Shown: positions 21,237-35,823, numbered from the stretch's first letter. The stretch is DNA of 64,000 nucleotides from Tamarix chinensis (GCA_030549775.1 CM060174.1:97976132-98040131); one strand, 5' to 3'. Notes: generated by a model from the letters alone, not told the origin. Made by a program: numbers and translations.

Positions 21237-23441
21237 TGAGTATGACAAGAGTTGTGTCACCTGCAAAATGCGGTCTTATTTTATCTAACAAAATGTAGAA
21301 TTTGAATTCTGAGTCCTTGGATAAAACTACGGTTTTTTTGTTTGGGTGCACTAAAATGTCTGAAGTTTGCTATATCTTTGAACAAAGCTGTGTTATTTAT
21401 TGTCTGTCTTTTGGTATTGTGTTACTCATACAAGTGTTTTGAAGTAATCAGCATTGATTTTCAATGTCTTTTGTTCTTTGTTTCTGTGTTTTTCATGATT
21501 TCACAAGTGATATATCAAGGAGAAACTTGACCATGTTGGGCCTTGGAACTTTTGTCGAAATGAATGAACGAAGTGGTGGCAGTAGCTGGAGTGGCCTTCG
21601 TGCGTTGATGCTACTTAATATATACAGAGGGCATAGTTTGCTCGCTGCACGATCATTATCGTTTTTTTTATATGTGGTTCTACTGGGTGAAGAATTGAAT
21701 TGGCAAATGCCAGTGACTTTCATTTTGATGGGTGAAACTATGGATGTACGTCATTTGGTCAATGCATTGACGCTACTGCCTACCGCTGCACGTGGGAACC
21801 TTGAGGGTAAGAGAAGTTTTTTTTCGCATTATCGACTATCGAGGGTAATATACTGACAGACAGGCAGAGAGCATTAATCTTAGCCGTAGTTCTGCCAGCA
21901 GGTAAGATGTCTTGTTTCCTACTTTCCTTGCGTCTGTAGTTCTTTTCCTAGTAGAATTGCGACAGACACTGCTGTATCAACTGTGACAAATCATTTGAAT
22001 ATCAGGGGTGCATCATGCTTTTAGTAGGGGTCGGTTCATGGGGAATGTCGCTCTGTTACTGTAACTATGGCTTGGTTCGGAGAATCTCTCTCTTTCTGCT
22101 CCGTAAAGATAGCTTCATCAATGTTGTTCACATGTAGTAGTTTTAATCCCGTGCAAGTACGGTTATTTTAATATTATGTACGTATACGTTACTCTAAATA
22201 TTTAATTGGTAAATCTTATAATTGCATTATTAATTTATGCAGATGTCTTTATAATTGAAATACACCGGAGCATGAAATTTTATGTTATAAAGAGGTTTTT
22301 CAGAAAATTTTAAAAGAAACTGTATACAACAATAATAAATATATCATTCCCCAAATTTTAACAAATGAAATCAATAGAATCAAATAGTAAATTAAGTAGT
22401 AGTGCATTGTTGCTTAGAAAAATCCACATGTGTAAACTTGTTAAAAAAGGTAAAGTGCCCTGATTTTATAATATTATATAAATTGACAGTAAGAAAAAAA
22501 TGTACAACATATAGACAAAAAGTAAATAATTGAAAAAATGTAAATAGTAGAGTAAGTGTCATCCATGTAATGCATAGATACTTTCAGATAAACAAATATA
22601 TACACTATTCAAAGTGTCATTAGTAAATACTGCAATTGATTTATTCATATATCTATAGTTCTTTACTTCAAGAGGAGTAATTGACAATACAAAACTATAC
22701 CATACTCAAAATTATAAAATTAAATTTAAGACCTAGTGAAAAAAATCATATAATATGAGACAATTGTCAATTCTTGTGGATTGTTTAGATTATTATAGAT
22801 AACTATAACTTTCAACAATTCATGAAATTTAAATCATGTGATACAAGTTTTAAAAAATATATTTATTATATTTTTATATGAATTACTATTACAAACATAT
22901 GCCCAACTTATATATTTTCTTTTCATGGAATGTAGTGTAAGTATGAATCTAAGAAATAGTAGATATTAAACTATAGAGTTAACTAATGCAATGAAAAATA
23001 TATATTAGTGACTAGGTTGCACGAAAACATGAACAAAATTAGGGGAACGGTGGAAACTCCGACATCATGATTTCCAAAAAATAAGGAAATAGGAATGTTA
23101 AGTTATATTATATTAAAGGTTTTCATTCATTGAATGTAAATATGATCGTAACCACATTATGATAAATAAAAAAAATTAAGTATCATCAGTCATTCACTCA
23201 CACAAAAACATGCTTCATTATTGTCATAAAAACTCATGGCATTAAAAGTTTTTAAAACAAAAACAACCTCAAATTAAAAAACATCAATCCAAGTCTAACA
23301 ATAAAGTAAAAGCTGAAATATTCACCATCTATTAAACTATTCATCAACATCGTAATCAAAGTCATATAAGCCTGAAAAAAATAGTAAATCAATAGATTGG
23401 GCTCTTCAACATCACTATGATAGCGGCCCCAACCCACGTAA
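21237..23441. other. Intergenic sequence, mostly AT-rich
   Basis: The first 700 bp (to about 21900) continue the GC-richer island but give only short conflicting frames. From about 22140 the sequence becomes AT-rich and featureless; it contains CCCGTGCAAGTACGG (about 22148), a motif type seen near plant transposon ends, with no pairing end found. Confidence 0.4.
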
Positions 23442-23515
23442 TGTAAAACCATAAAACTTACAATTTACGGTTAATATTTTAACAAAAGCTAAACTTATAT
23501 AAATGGGTATTACTA

Positions 23516-23561
23516 TTGCATTCAATATTATTAATCAATATCTAAACTATGCTAGATGCAA
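23516..23561 (-). other. Two-part stem-loop in the LTR 3' end, copy in H
   Basis: TTGCAT (23516-23521) pairs with ATGCAA (23556-23561), extended by a wobble pair; the inner stem is ATATT (23525-23529) with AATAT (23537-23541). It is the most decayed copy, but it matters because the strand of H is known. Confidence 0.45.
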
Positions 23562-26500
23562 TTCTAACAAAAATAACTCATATTCCTAAGATCAGGTGTG
23601 GTTGATGCCTAATCTAATATCGATATAAGATTATAAAACCAAAGAAAAAAATACATAAAGACAAAAGTCAAAGCCAAATAAATTAGGTCACAAGCCCCAA
23701 CAAACAACACCAGTTAGCTCTAATATCTGCCCAACCTAGACAAAACACCTTCACCACAACAACTGAAAAATATAGTATTTAGTACTTAAAGTATTGAATA
23801 TATACACATAACTAATAGCAAATAGCAAGTTCACATATGCTATATTATGGCATCAACAAGTAAACATGGATAATCATGTTATCGACCAAAATAATAATCA
23901 CACTCATAAGATCACTTTTAAGGTCACTCATGTACGACATGCTAATCAAATATTTATCTATTATCTTATTACTTACGATAATATCCATAGAAAACCATGA
24001 CTACATACCATTGAAATAATCTTATTATCATTACATCGTTAACTCGTAGGCACTTAAATGAGTTAATTCACTTTGCAAGGTAACTTTCACTTCACTTATC
24101 ATCTAAGAGAAAAATCTATTATCGGTGCTATAAGGAAAATCGGGTGATCCTTGCTACGAGGGTTAAGAATCTTACTAAGGGGCATATACTATCACCTGTG
24201 TTACAAGGTAGCGGGTAACTTATAACATGGAATATAACATACCATTCATATATACATGTAATTATAGAATACTATTCAGGATGATACATGCTTGTAGAAA
24301 TATTACTCTTGATATCATATTTATAATTTATAGATAAACAACATAATGTAGATAATAACATATTCTTACAATAAAATATAAAAGAACATACTTAAAGAAG
24401 AAGAACGTACTACACATGCTAACACAACTATAAGAAAACATAGAAGAGCATGTTGTTACAGTAAAATATAGATAACACATACTTATTATTTCCACTTAGT
24501 TAATGTCATCATACAATCACTTGTTATCATATAACTGCTTCACTTATTTTCATATAATTGCTTCACTTATTTTGTAAAGAGAATAAACTCTTTAGTAGTG
24601 CTACTTGAGCATCTAGTTGTAATCCTTGCTACAAGGGCCAAAAATCCTACTATTCTATATGACACTCTAACTTTAAGTATTGATACCTTTTATAGGGTCT
24701 ATAGGATACCTATAAAGGAGAGAGATGCCTTAATAATATTCATAATGTTAGCAAAAATATGATATACCTCAAAAGCCGACCTAAGGTTAAATTGAACTTT
24801 ACTTTCCAAAATTAGTTTTCACTTGAATTAACAAAAAAATTTAGATATATTAATAATAATCAACACATATCAAGTCTGCACAATAAATTTAAAAAAAAAC
24901 TATTTACTATAAAATATTATTTACAAAGACAAAAAAATCAAATTATACTAAAAAACAACATGGAAAAAATAATTAATTAATTATTATAAAAAATTACTAG
25001 TTACAAAATCTAATATTCATGATAAAGCTGATATTCAAGATAAGACTAAATCCATAAAAATATCTCAAACTATCCAAAATATATCATCTTATCCAAAAAA
25101 AATCCAAAAATACCCATTTTATACCTTTTTCACTATAATCTTAATAAATACTAAACCCATTCCATAAATCATGAAAATTATACATAAGCATATTTATATC
25201 ACTTACAACATCATAAACCTCATTCATTATCACAAAAAAAAATTAGGACTAACATAAAATGACAACTTTGCCCCTAAAATCCTAAAAACTATAATAAATC
25301 ATAAAGCACATTGTACATAGAATTAAAATCATGATAATTCACATACTTATCAAACAATGCATGGAGAATAACATGAAACTCATGAGAATGGTCAGAAATG
25401 GTAAATTACATGTTAAGTGACTAGAATGCCCCTAAGCATGTTTAAATAATAAATCTAGCCAAATAACGCTTAAACATACTCATTTCCTAAAATATTATAT
25501 GTCAAATGTTACCTAAACACATCCATGAATCTAATTAAATCAACGGATTAAATAATCCCAAAGGGCGTATTTCCAATAGTACACATAATAGGAAAAACAC
25601 TTAACTTCAAATAAGATCAACCATGATGAAAAGCTATACATGTTTTCACACTCAACACAATATACTCATAAAAGCATCAAATTCCCATGCTTGCACAAAT
25701 ATTATGCTTGATAACAAAATAAAACAAAATATACTTAAATAAAAAGCAAAATTTTATACAAGAGATCATTACGACGATATAAGATATATTCACTAAGAAT
25801 TTAAGAGGTTTCTCAACTCTAAGCCACAAACTATACTATGCTACCTAAGCTAATTATATATATATAATCAATTGTACAAGCACGAAGCTTGTGATTTCTT
25901 ATTTACTTTTTGCTTGCTCTTTTTCCTACCATTACCAATTCTTCCTCTCTTACTAGATTCCCAAACAAAGCAAACAAAAAAAAATAATCAAAGACAACAA
26001 TGTACTTAAATAGGTTCTCATAGCTTTATTTCTCAATTCTATAATTTTTTCTAGAAGTCTTGAACATCTTTTCTCAACTATTTAAATTTTTGAATCGGTG
26101 CATGGCTTTGTCTAAAGCCATAAGACTTTTATCCAGAAAGAGTAGAGCACAAATAAATGTCTTTTCCTATCAACACTCAAATCTATGTCAAAGTACCCTA
26201 TGGAAATGGCTTTAAATCTATTCTTAGTCATTAATTGCTAAGATTGAGAGTTGAGAACTTTAATGTTAGTAAAATATATATATCTGTATAGTGAAATATT
26301 ATATTTTTTTTAGAAGTATTTTGAAATTTTAGTAGAATGCCAGTGAAGAATGTATAAAATTGTGGTTATTTGTAAGCAAGAGGGGTGATGGAGTGATTAG
26401 CATAGATAAAAGAGTGTAAGAGAGTCGGTGGAAGGTGATTGAGGTGGTTATGGCTAGATTTTTGGTTGAATGATAAATGAACATGTGGGATATGATCATG

Positions 26501-27013
26501 GGGGTGTAAGAAGACTAGAATTTTGAAGCCATAATGTTTAATAAAGTCGAAAATGATTAAAAATAGTTTAAGTAAGGTAGAAAGTCCAATAAAATGTTAA
26601 AAATGGGAAAAATAATCAAACAATTCTCAAAAATATGCAAAATTAAGAAAATATGAAGAATTCATATGTGAACCCAAATATATAAAAATTAATTTGAGGT
26701 AAAAGAAAATTAAGAATGGTGAAAATCACTCAACTTCAGTCAACTGGAAGAGGATGGTGGTCGACCACCTAAGGCCCTAGACGATAGGGTTTGGAGCTCT
26801 ACTAGTCAGTTGACCGAAGATAATGCCTAGTAGACCGTTGGTCGGTTGATTTGAAAACTTGGGGTTTAAAGGATAGGAATGTAAAAATAAGGGTTTGAAA
26901 GATATAAATAAAGTAACCATACAAAGTGTAACACCCCCAAAATTCAGTTCTGAAATTTTTTTTTGAAAGAATAAAGCGGAAGCTAAAATAGAATTTGGGA
27001 AATGTTACTGCCA

Positions 27014-27058
27014 CATCTAGCACAAGATAAATGTCTACCATCTATCTCATGTTAGATG
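27014..27058 (-). other. Two-part stem-loop in the LTR 3' end, copy in B
   Basis: CATCTAGCA (27014-27022) pairs with TGTTAGATG (27050-27058) over nine positions with one wobble. Inner stem AGATA (27025-27029) with TATCT (27043-27047). Compared with A, three base pairs of the outer stem have changed on both sides. Confidence 0.65.
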
Positions 27059-27874
27059 CAAGGCTAAACCTATCAAACAAAATTTCAAACATCTATTCCA
27101 TGAGGACAAACTCCCACAAGGAGATATCCATAGGTAGATGGCAAGTGAATATTTTCATTGAATAGAAGCATCGCTGAATGAATCAGTGGAACCTATGAAA
27201 TAAATCCGAATTTTAAAATCTTATCGGAGTATGAGGAATTAAAAGTCAATTACAACACCCGTCAAACTTTAAATACAACACTTGAAACTTCCGAAAATAA
27301 ATACAATCAACCAAGATAATTTCCGATGGATCAAATTCCGGATTGCCTACTCTCTCAAACCAAGCCTTCCACCCAATTACCATATCCGATCTCAAACCTG
27401 CACAAGTGGTATGCTCCCCACCATCAGTGGATCATCACATAGACCCATTCAACCAAGGTAGCATCAGTATGGGTCCAATACTGAGTAAATCCCACTACCC
27501 TATCTTATGGGAGAGACATAAGCTATAACATCAAGTGCATATTGAATCATGGTACATTACGTTAATACAATAATATGCATACTCAAAACCCACATCATAA
27601 GTCCTACCATACACATATAATAACCTGCGAAACATATGTAACATCTTATACCATTAAGAGATTCAAATAACCCAACCGGGCACTTTTGGACAACGCCAAA
27701 CCAAACCAAGCCGAATCGGGCATTTATCAAGAGGGCATTTCTGGGCAATGCCAAACCAAATCAATCGGGCATTTAGCCCCACGAGCATTACTTAGGGACA
27801 TGTCCAACCCCAGTTGAGTAGACTCATTCTTTAGATCTTTGGTAAATATAGTCAATTCACATCATAGTCTTTAT

Positions 27875-28290
27875 CAATTCATGTGAGTGAGGGAACCCCA
27901 CTATTATAGCCGATGGACCAGTCATGCAGGGTAAAACGCGCCTGGCCACTATTATAGCCGGTGGACCAGTCATGCAGGGCAAAACGCTCCTGGCCACTAT
28001 TATTCACCGGTGGACCGGTCTGGCCCCGACTCACATGATGTTTTACTGTAATTACTTTGTGTCTTTCCCATGTCTTATTATTATTACGTTCAGTTTGTTG
28101 AGCACGGAATCTCCCACTATTAGCCGGTGGATCGAAAATCATGCAGGGCAAAACGCGCCTGGCCACTATTATAGCCGGTGGACCGGTCATGTAGGGCATC
28201 CCGGCCCTAACCACTATTATTCGCCGGTGGACCGGTTTGGGTCCGGCTCAACATCTTCCTCTTTAAGTGATTAGTGTCTTAACATATCTT
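27875..28290. repeat. Two-cassette CCGGTGGACCGG array (B)
   Basis: Two cassettes (from about 27875 and 28080) with the same CCACTATTATAGCCGGTGG blocks and GGGCAAAACGC spacers as in element A, but one cassette fewer. Confidence 0.8.
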
Positions 28291-29699
28291 ATTTGAAAGT
28301 ATTTTACCCTTGACATGCATGGCTAACTATATCCACACTTATCCTCCCAGGAGGGCCCGTCCCATATCTTGGGACTCTTGCGCCCCTTATCACACCTCGA
28401 TATCCATTCCCCTTTACACTTACATATAATGAAAGCCAACTCTTAAGGGTGTGGGTTAAGGCCCAACACCTCGTGACATCAAACTCCACCCACTATCACC
28501 CTCTAGGGTTTCCCTTGAAACCCTAGTTAGACCTATGTGGCCCAACTTCCTCTTACTTTACTACCATTAATCCATTTATCGTCCAACACCTCATCTCATA
28601 TAGATTCAACCCCAAATCATATCACTTTGATCATTGATTTCGCAGGTGATCGAAAAACCCTAGGTGGCCACTCCAAACCCTAGCACCTTTCTTCCCCCAC
28701 AAGTAATCTCTCTACTTTCCACCTAACATTACTTACTTCCCATGGCACCCATACTCATCCCTCATATATTAAATTTCCACTCTTAACTCATTACTCCACT
28801 CCTCCTTAATTGTTCTTACTTCCACATTTTCCCCCATATTAGGGTTTCCTCCCAAACCCAAATCAAAGTCTCCTATACACCTTACACCAACCTACGTACT
28901 ATTTTTCATCCAAAGTTTCCAATCACTCCACAATTCTCCCCTTAGTTTATTTACACCCTAATACAACTTTTCTCACGTAAAGATCTTCCCCATGCAAGAT
29001 TTATCCACTCCATGCAAACTCTCAAAGTCCCCATGCAAATTTTAAGGCTCCCATGCATGGTTCCCATCTCTCATTCATTTTGGCCATTCCTCCCTCTTTA
29101 ATTTCCTCTCACGGATCATGAGGTATTTTGGTCAACCTCGTATCCCCCTTAGTCAACTCACTTTGCATTTCCCCTTTTTATCCTTTCACCTCACATCATA
29201 TTATTAATATCCTAGCATGCATGTCCTAGAGGGTCATGTCATAAAATATCATATATACAACAGAATAAACATTATACACATGTCATAAGGAATTCATATA
29301 AGCATACCTCAACTCCAAGCTGCGCTACAAGTAATTAGTCATTAAAATCATATAGTAGACAACATGGCATAACATATGGCACACAAAGCACATAACACAC
29401 GTATAATTGATCCTAGCCACATCCTTACCTAATATGACACCGGTCTTGAAGCACATTCCTACGCCTCCTCCGAGTTTTGACTTGATTCGCCTATAAGAGG
29501 GAAAACTATGGATTAACTTCCCTCTAACCAAAATTACTATTCTTCCTACCTTACCTTTATCACAACTTACTATTAGGGCTAAAAATAATAATATTACCTT
29601 TATAAGTAAAAGTAGGGTTGTTATTCCTAAGGTAGCTAATCATGCTACTACTAATCAAAAATAGGTCTTAATAGCTACAATAATTTAAAGTAATTATAA

Positions 29700-30034
29700 T
29701 AATATTTATATTATTAACGGTAATAGTTTTAATGTTACTAATAATGATAATAGTAGTAGTGATAGTAAGGTTAGTGATATATGAAATATTAATAATAGTG
29801 ACAAGGTAATAAAAAATAATAATAATAATAATAACAACAACAACAATAATAATAATAATAGTAATAATAATAATAATAACAACAACAACAACAAAAACAA
29901 CAACAACAATAATAATAATAATAATAACGAAAATGATGTTAAAATAATAATACTAAAGTTATAGGTCATTAATGATAATAGTAATAACAGTTATGAATAT
30001 TTTGAAGTTAGGTTAAGTAATAATAATGATAAAG

Positions 30035-30070
<36 letters not shown>

Positions 30071-30110
30071 ATAATAATAATAACATTAAGAATAACACTA
30101 AATACAACTA
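29700..30110. repeat. AAT/AAC and AGT trinucleotide arrays (B)
   Basis: Long AAT/AAC-type array (about 29815-29940) and an AGT array (about 30029-30070). The minus-strand poly-Leu frame over it is a composition artefact. Confidence 0.9.
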
Positions 30111-30347
30111 AAATAACCAACATTTATATAACAAGGGTTTAGGGGTTGGGGAGTTTAGAGGACCACTTAGGGATGGTGGTGGCACAGGCGGCAGCGCACG
30201 GTGGCGGCAGCGGCGGCGATGGGGGGAAAAGAGAGGTGGAGAAATGGTGTAACACCCCCAAAATTCACTACTCAGAAATTTTATTTTATTTGAAAGAGTC
30301 GGCGGAAGCAATTTATAAAATCATGAATCTTGGGGATATTACCGCCA

Positions 30348-30393
30348 CACTTAGTATCAGATCGGTTCACTCCTACCGTTCCAGTACTAAGTG
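30348..30393 (-). other. Two-part stem-loop in the LTR 3' end, copy in C
   Basis: CACTTAGTAT (30348-30357) pairs with GTACTAAGTG (30384-30393) over ten positions, one of them a wobble where A has a C-G pair. The inner CGGT/ACCG stem of A is also kept. Confidence 0.6.
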
Positions 30394-30894
30394 CTAAGGC
30401 TAAAAGCATAAAACACAATTTACAATCCATTTTTAATTCAAAATAGCGCATCAAATCATTTATAGGAATAGAATCCACCAGTGGCGGTTACTTTAACAGC
30501 GTTAACATTAAAACCGGGAATTTAAAAGAGAAGGAGAAAAAGCCTAACGGTACCGGATAATTCCTTACTCTCTTTCCGTAGCCCACTTGAGTAGCACCTG
30601 AAAAGACCTGCAAGGGGCACTGCCCGTTGAATAGGCAGGGGCCCCACGAAGGGAACCCTTCAGTACTATGGTACTGAGTAACCCTTTAATACCACACTTA
30701 AAAATAGGCCCGCAATGCAACACATAATGCAAGCTATATACATATGCAATCAGAGGTGCATACATAACAATCACACATATAACAAGTTATAATTCATGAT
30801 CGATACTTTTGGGCCTTAAGCCATGTTATAGTGTAAAATCAATACATTCGGGCCTTAAGCCATTATTCCATCATCATTCAATCAATCTCATATT

Positions 30895-31350
30895 TTATAT
30901 CCATGTGAGTGCGAGAACCCCACTATTATAGGCGGTGGATCGATCACTTATAGGGCAGAACGCACCTAACCACTATTATATGTCGGTGGATCGGTCTCCA
31001 GGGCAAAACGCTCCTGGCCACTATTATTTGTCGGTGGACCGGTCTAGCCCCGACTCACATGGTGTTCTACTATAAGTGATTAGTATTTTTCCATAACTTT
31101 ATTCACATACATAACTGGTTTTATTGAGCTCGGGACCCCCACTATTTTAGTCGGTGGACCGGAATACATATAATCATCATCTAGGGCAAAACGCTCATGG
31201 GCCACTATTATATCCGGTGGACCGGTACTCAATATCACTTGCTAGGGCAACACGCTCCTGGGCCACTATTTATATCCAGTGGATCGGTACTCATTATCAT
31301 AAGTCAACTGGGCCCGGCTCTTTAATATTCCACTTTCATTATTAGTATCT
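30895..31350. repeat. Two-cassette CGGTGGACCGG array (C)
   Basis: Cassettes begin with GTGAGTGCGAGAACCCCACT (about 30904) and a diverged equivalent near 31130. Units carry GTCGGTGGACCGG and GGGCAAAACGCTCCTG. Confidence 0.8.
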
Positions 31351-32039
31351 TTCCTTTCTTTAATCAGCACAACAAGTCTATTTATTTGCCTCGGATGGGA
31401 GATCAAGAACCCGAGATACAAAGGTACACCGGTCGTACCGGTGCATATAAGCTACTCAGTACCCTTCAACCACGAACCCAAGGACGCAAAGGTACCCTGG
31501 TCGTACTGGTGCATAAAGCTACTCGGTACCCTACCGACAAGGACACCTAATCCATAAGTATGCATACCCCCTAACTAGGTCCGTAGAGCTAGATAGAGTA
31601 AGATATAGGGCCTGACTGGGGCACAAAGGCACACCAGCAAATACCAGAATAATCGTGGACTAAACCACGTCTTTAGGGTAGCGACCCCTAAAGAGTCACC
31701 ATTCCCGATCTCGAGGTCTTTCACTTTAAATATTAGTGTCTTAATTAAGGTGATCACAAAAAGCACAATAATCATATACTTATTCCCTTTTAATCATTCT
31801 GATATCGTTAGTCATTTCTTATTCAGATGGTTATCCAAGAATACACAGAGAAATCATTATGGCCATCATAATTCCATTCTAATTCCGAATTAGGATTCGT
31901 TCTCGTATACTTACTAATTATCAAATACTCTTACCTTGCTAATCAGCGTTATTTGAATCATATTATGAAATTCCACAATCTCAATGATATATTAGGTACA
32001 AATTACTTATTTACCCCTTACTTATATAATTGCTAAGTC

Positions 32040-33250
32040 ATCCCTTCCTTACTTGACAAATTACCATATTACCCCTTTAGGTTGCTTATTTACCATATTA
32101 CCCTTTTCTCGGTTTAGGTTACCAAGTTATCTCCTACGCTTTTTAGATCACCATTCACCCCTCATAATTGCTACACTTAACATTTCTCCTATTTGGTTGG
32201 TTAGATTACCATTTTGCCCTTTTCTTTTATTAAATCAACAACTTGCCATTTAGTTGGATAAATCACCAAATTACCCATCTTTGCTATCATGATTACCAAT
32301 TTGCCCCCTTTAGTAGGTTAAATAATTACTAACTCACCCTTTAGTCATTTAAATTACCAAATTGCCCTTTTCCATCATCATAATTACCAAATTGCCCATT
32401 AGTTGGTTAAATTACCAAATTAACCTTTTCCATTGTCATAATTACCATTATACCCTTCTCAATTATAATAATTACCATTTTACCCTTTCCAATTATTATA
32501 AATACCATTTTACCCTTATTCATAATTACAATTATTAATTTACCCTTCTTCATAATTATAATTATTAATTACCCTTCTCCATATTTATAATTATTAATTT
32601 ACCCTTCTCCTTTTTAATAATTACTATATCGTCCTTCTCCATTATTAAAATTACCATAATGCCCTTTTATTGGTTAATTTACCAAATTACCATTCTCTAT
32701 TATCATAATTATCCAATTATCCTTTTATAATCATAATTTAATTACCAATTTATCCTTCGTCATTATCGTTATTACCAAGTTACCCCTACTCCCAAATGTG
32801 CCATAAATATCCTTTTAATTTACAAAATTACCCTTGTACCACTTACTTCCAAATTACCATAATATTCTTTTATTTACCAAATTACCACAATATCAATTAC
32901 CATAACACTCCATTTACTTATGAAATTACTATTTTGCCCTTTTACATCCAAAATTACCATCTTTATCTTTCCTTACAAAATTACCATTTTGCCATTCTTT
33001 TCCAAAATTACCATATTACCCCTTTACTCCCAAAATTACCATAATACCCCTTTTTCTTACAACTTACAATTTTATCCTTTTACTTATAAAATTATTATTT
33101 CACCCCCTTTCTTTTGAAATTACCAAAATACCCTTTTGCTTACAAAATCACCGTTTTACCCCTTTCTTTCAAAATTACCAAAATACCCATTTACTACAAA
33201 ATTTCCAAAATACCCTTTTCACTTATAAAATTTCCACTTAACCCCTTTAT
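32040..33250. repeat. Long degenerate minisatellite, ~18-24 bp unit (C)
   Basis: About 1.2 kb of imperfect copies of units such as AATTACCAAATTGCCCTTTT and ATTACCATATTACCCCTTT. It occupies the place taken in element A by the TACCACCATACAACCC minisatellite, yet the unit differs. Confidence 0.85.
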
Positions 33251-35823
33251 TACACCACTTTTATGAATTTACTACCACTACATAAAATACTAATATTAGC
33301 ACTTCGTTCTTATCATTTAACTCCACCAACTTGTCATTAGTCAACATAATACTCATTAGCAACTATATATATTAGATCACATACTTACACAAGCATATTA
33401 CTAAAATACCCTTAGACAATAATATTATTCATGCATTAGCAACATAATACATCATAGACAAGAATTTAACATTTCCATCAAATATCAAACTCATTCCTTA
33501 AGTATCATCTTTACACATGGCACAAAAGCTATCATAATTTTCTTTTCTTTTCTTTTTATCAATCAATATAAGCAACCATATATATATCATAATAGGCAAC
33601 ATAAAACATGCATAAAATCATACTAAAATCCCTAATGTGTTAGCATACGTTTTTCCATGCATTTAAGTGAGGATTAACGATTACCTTAATTCCACAAAAA
33701 TCAAATCTTACTGGTATCCCGGTTAAAGATTCAAGCTTTAATTAGCAACTCAACACCTAAAAATAGTATCAAAGCTTATCATGTTAGAAACAAGAATCCA
33801 AGCATAAAAATTTATAAAATTTAATTAATAAAACACTTAACTTAAAATGCTATTATACCTTAAAAATTTTGCATTAAAATACTAAATCATGCAGCATGAA
33901 CTGCATGCAAAATAAAAAGGGGGAGTCTCGAAGAGGGGGTTAAAGGAGGCAAAATTTGTTATTTTCGGGTTAGGGTATTTAGGCTAGAAAAGAAGGTAGG
34001 TGGGGGAGGATTGGAGGCAAGGTAAGGGTGCAGGAGTGAAGAGGGGGTGTAGGTGGTGGTTGGGGATGGTTTCACGGCGGCAGAGGGCAGCGGCAAGGCG
34101 GCGAAGATGGTTGTCGGGCTGGGCGTGGCTGAGAAGGAAAGAAAAGAGAAGGGAAAAATGAAGGGGTTAGAGGACTTGTTTCGGCTAACCAATGTATGGG
34201 GATCGTAGAGGAGGTTGCAGGGTGTCGAATGGTGGGTTTGGGTGGCGGCAGAGGTGGCCGGAAGGCGGCGAACTGGGCGGTTGCAGGTGGCTTGGCGATA
34301 AGGGAGAAAAGTGGGGAGAAAAAGAAGAGGTGGAGATGGGAGGAGCTATAGGGGCTCGAGGGTGGCTTGGGGGGTCTCGTGGTGGCGCAAGGAAGTAGCA
34401 GGTGGTGGCAGAAGGCGGTGCAGAGGTTGGAACGGCAGTTGGTGGCGGTAGTGCAAAAACAGGGGAAAAATGGGAGGGAGGAGAAAGGAGAGAAGAGGCT
34501 CGGCGGAAGGAGAAGAGGCTCAAAATTATGGGGAATGAAAGGCTAGTGAGGGTAAGAAAAAGAAGAGGGAGAGGCAGGGGGAGTAGGTGGTCAGTCGGGG
34601 CTACAGTAGGGTGGTAGGGGTGGTGGTCGGTTGGCAGGGGAAAGGAAGGGAAGAAGAAGGAAAGGAAGATGGCATGCGAGTTAGGGATGCAGGGGTTAAT
34701 TTGGTTCAAAATTGGAAAGAAAATTATGGGGGAGAGAGAGGAAGAGAGAGCAAGTGCAGTGGCAGGTGGCGGCAGTTGCAGGGCGGCTCGATGGTGGCAG
34801 GCATGGCGTCGTCGAGGTTGGTCGGTCACGAGTAAGGAGAAGAAGAAAGAAAAAGGAAGGAGGGCGGAGCAGACCGGTCGGCGTAGAGGAGGAAGATCGG
34901 CCAGTCCGGTCTGGGAAAAGAAAAATAAAGGGCGTTTGGGTTGTGCTGGACGAGCGTGCAAGGAGGAGAAGGGGGAGAAATGGGGATGTGGCCCAGCGCG
35001 CAAGGAGGGGGAAGCAGGTCGGTGCGGGCGGCCCAAGGAGGAGAAAAAAAAAAGAAAAGAGAAGAAAGAAGAAAAAAGGAGAAAAAGGCGAAGGAAAAGA
35101 AAAAGGAAAATGAGAAAATAGGGAAAATAAAATAAATTAATTTATAAAATCATAAAATGCAATATTCTTGATAAATTATTTAATTTAATAATTTAATTCA
35201 TTATAATCTAATATATTAGTTTAAAAAGGATAAAGTTAGTAAAATATTAGTTTGAAGAATTATTTAAATAAAAATAGCATGATAAAATAACAAAATATCT
35301 ATTTTAATTTACTAAATATTTCCGTCCAAATTTATATACTCAAAGATCCATAAAATAATTAAATTAAATAATTTTAAAAGCTAATTTATTTCCAATAAAA
35401 GTTATTTATTAAATTATTAGTTTTCTAAAATTTTAGGGGATTACAAATGGTGGTGGAGGGAGGAGAAGGAAGAGAAGAGGGTGGCAGGGAAGAATGAAGA
35501 TATGAGGAGGTAGAGGGAGCTCCCCTGGTCGTTTTGGAGGGCAGAGGGGGTGTTGGAAGCAGCGGGACAGGCGGAGGGTGGTGGTGCGAAGGGCGGCCAG
35601 GCTCGATGAAGTGCTGATCGGGTAAGGGACTTTGCACGGCCGGGGTGGCTTGTGTAGAGTAAACCGAGGGAGGAGGGAGGCTTAGGTTGGTAGATGGTGA
35701 TGCAGGGAAGGGTTTCGTGGGTGGATCGAGCGGTGGCGATGGGACTGTTGTATAAAGTAGGGGTGGCGCAAGGGGGTTTTCTGGGTTGCGATTCCAAAAG
35801 AGTCTGTCGTTGGATCCTTGGGT

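Larger units (their letters stand above)
30248..35445 (-). mobile_element. Element C: 5.2-kb solo LTR nested in B
   Basis: Plus-strand ends TGTAACACCCCCAAA and ...AGGGGATTACA, with perfect target duplications AATGG (30243-30247, 35446-35450). B and C tails (about 36440-36759 and 35150-35445) are readily alignable by eye, so C belongs to the same family as its target. Layout: stem-loop, two-cassette array, a long minisatellite (32040-33250), AT-rich spacer (33250-33900), GC-rich block (33920-35040), homopurine run (35040-35110) and AT tail. No coding domain; the long minus-strand Pro/Ser frames are low complexity. I could not find the TATA box present in A and B. Confidence 0.85.

Noticed and set aside
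21464..21856. 130-codon frame
   Set aside because: Text changes character over its length and overlaps a minus-strand frame of similar quality; no domain recognised.
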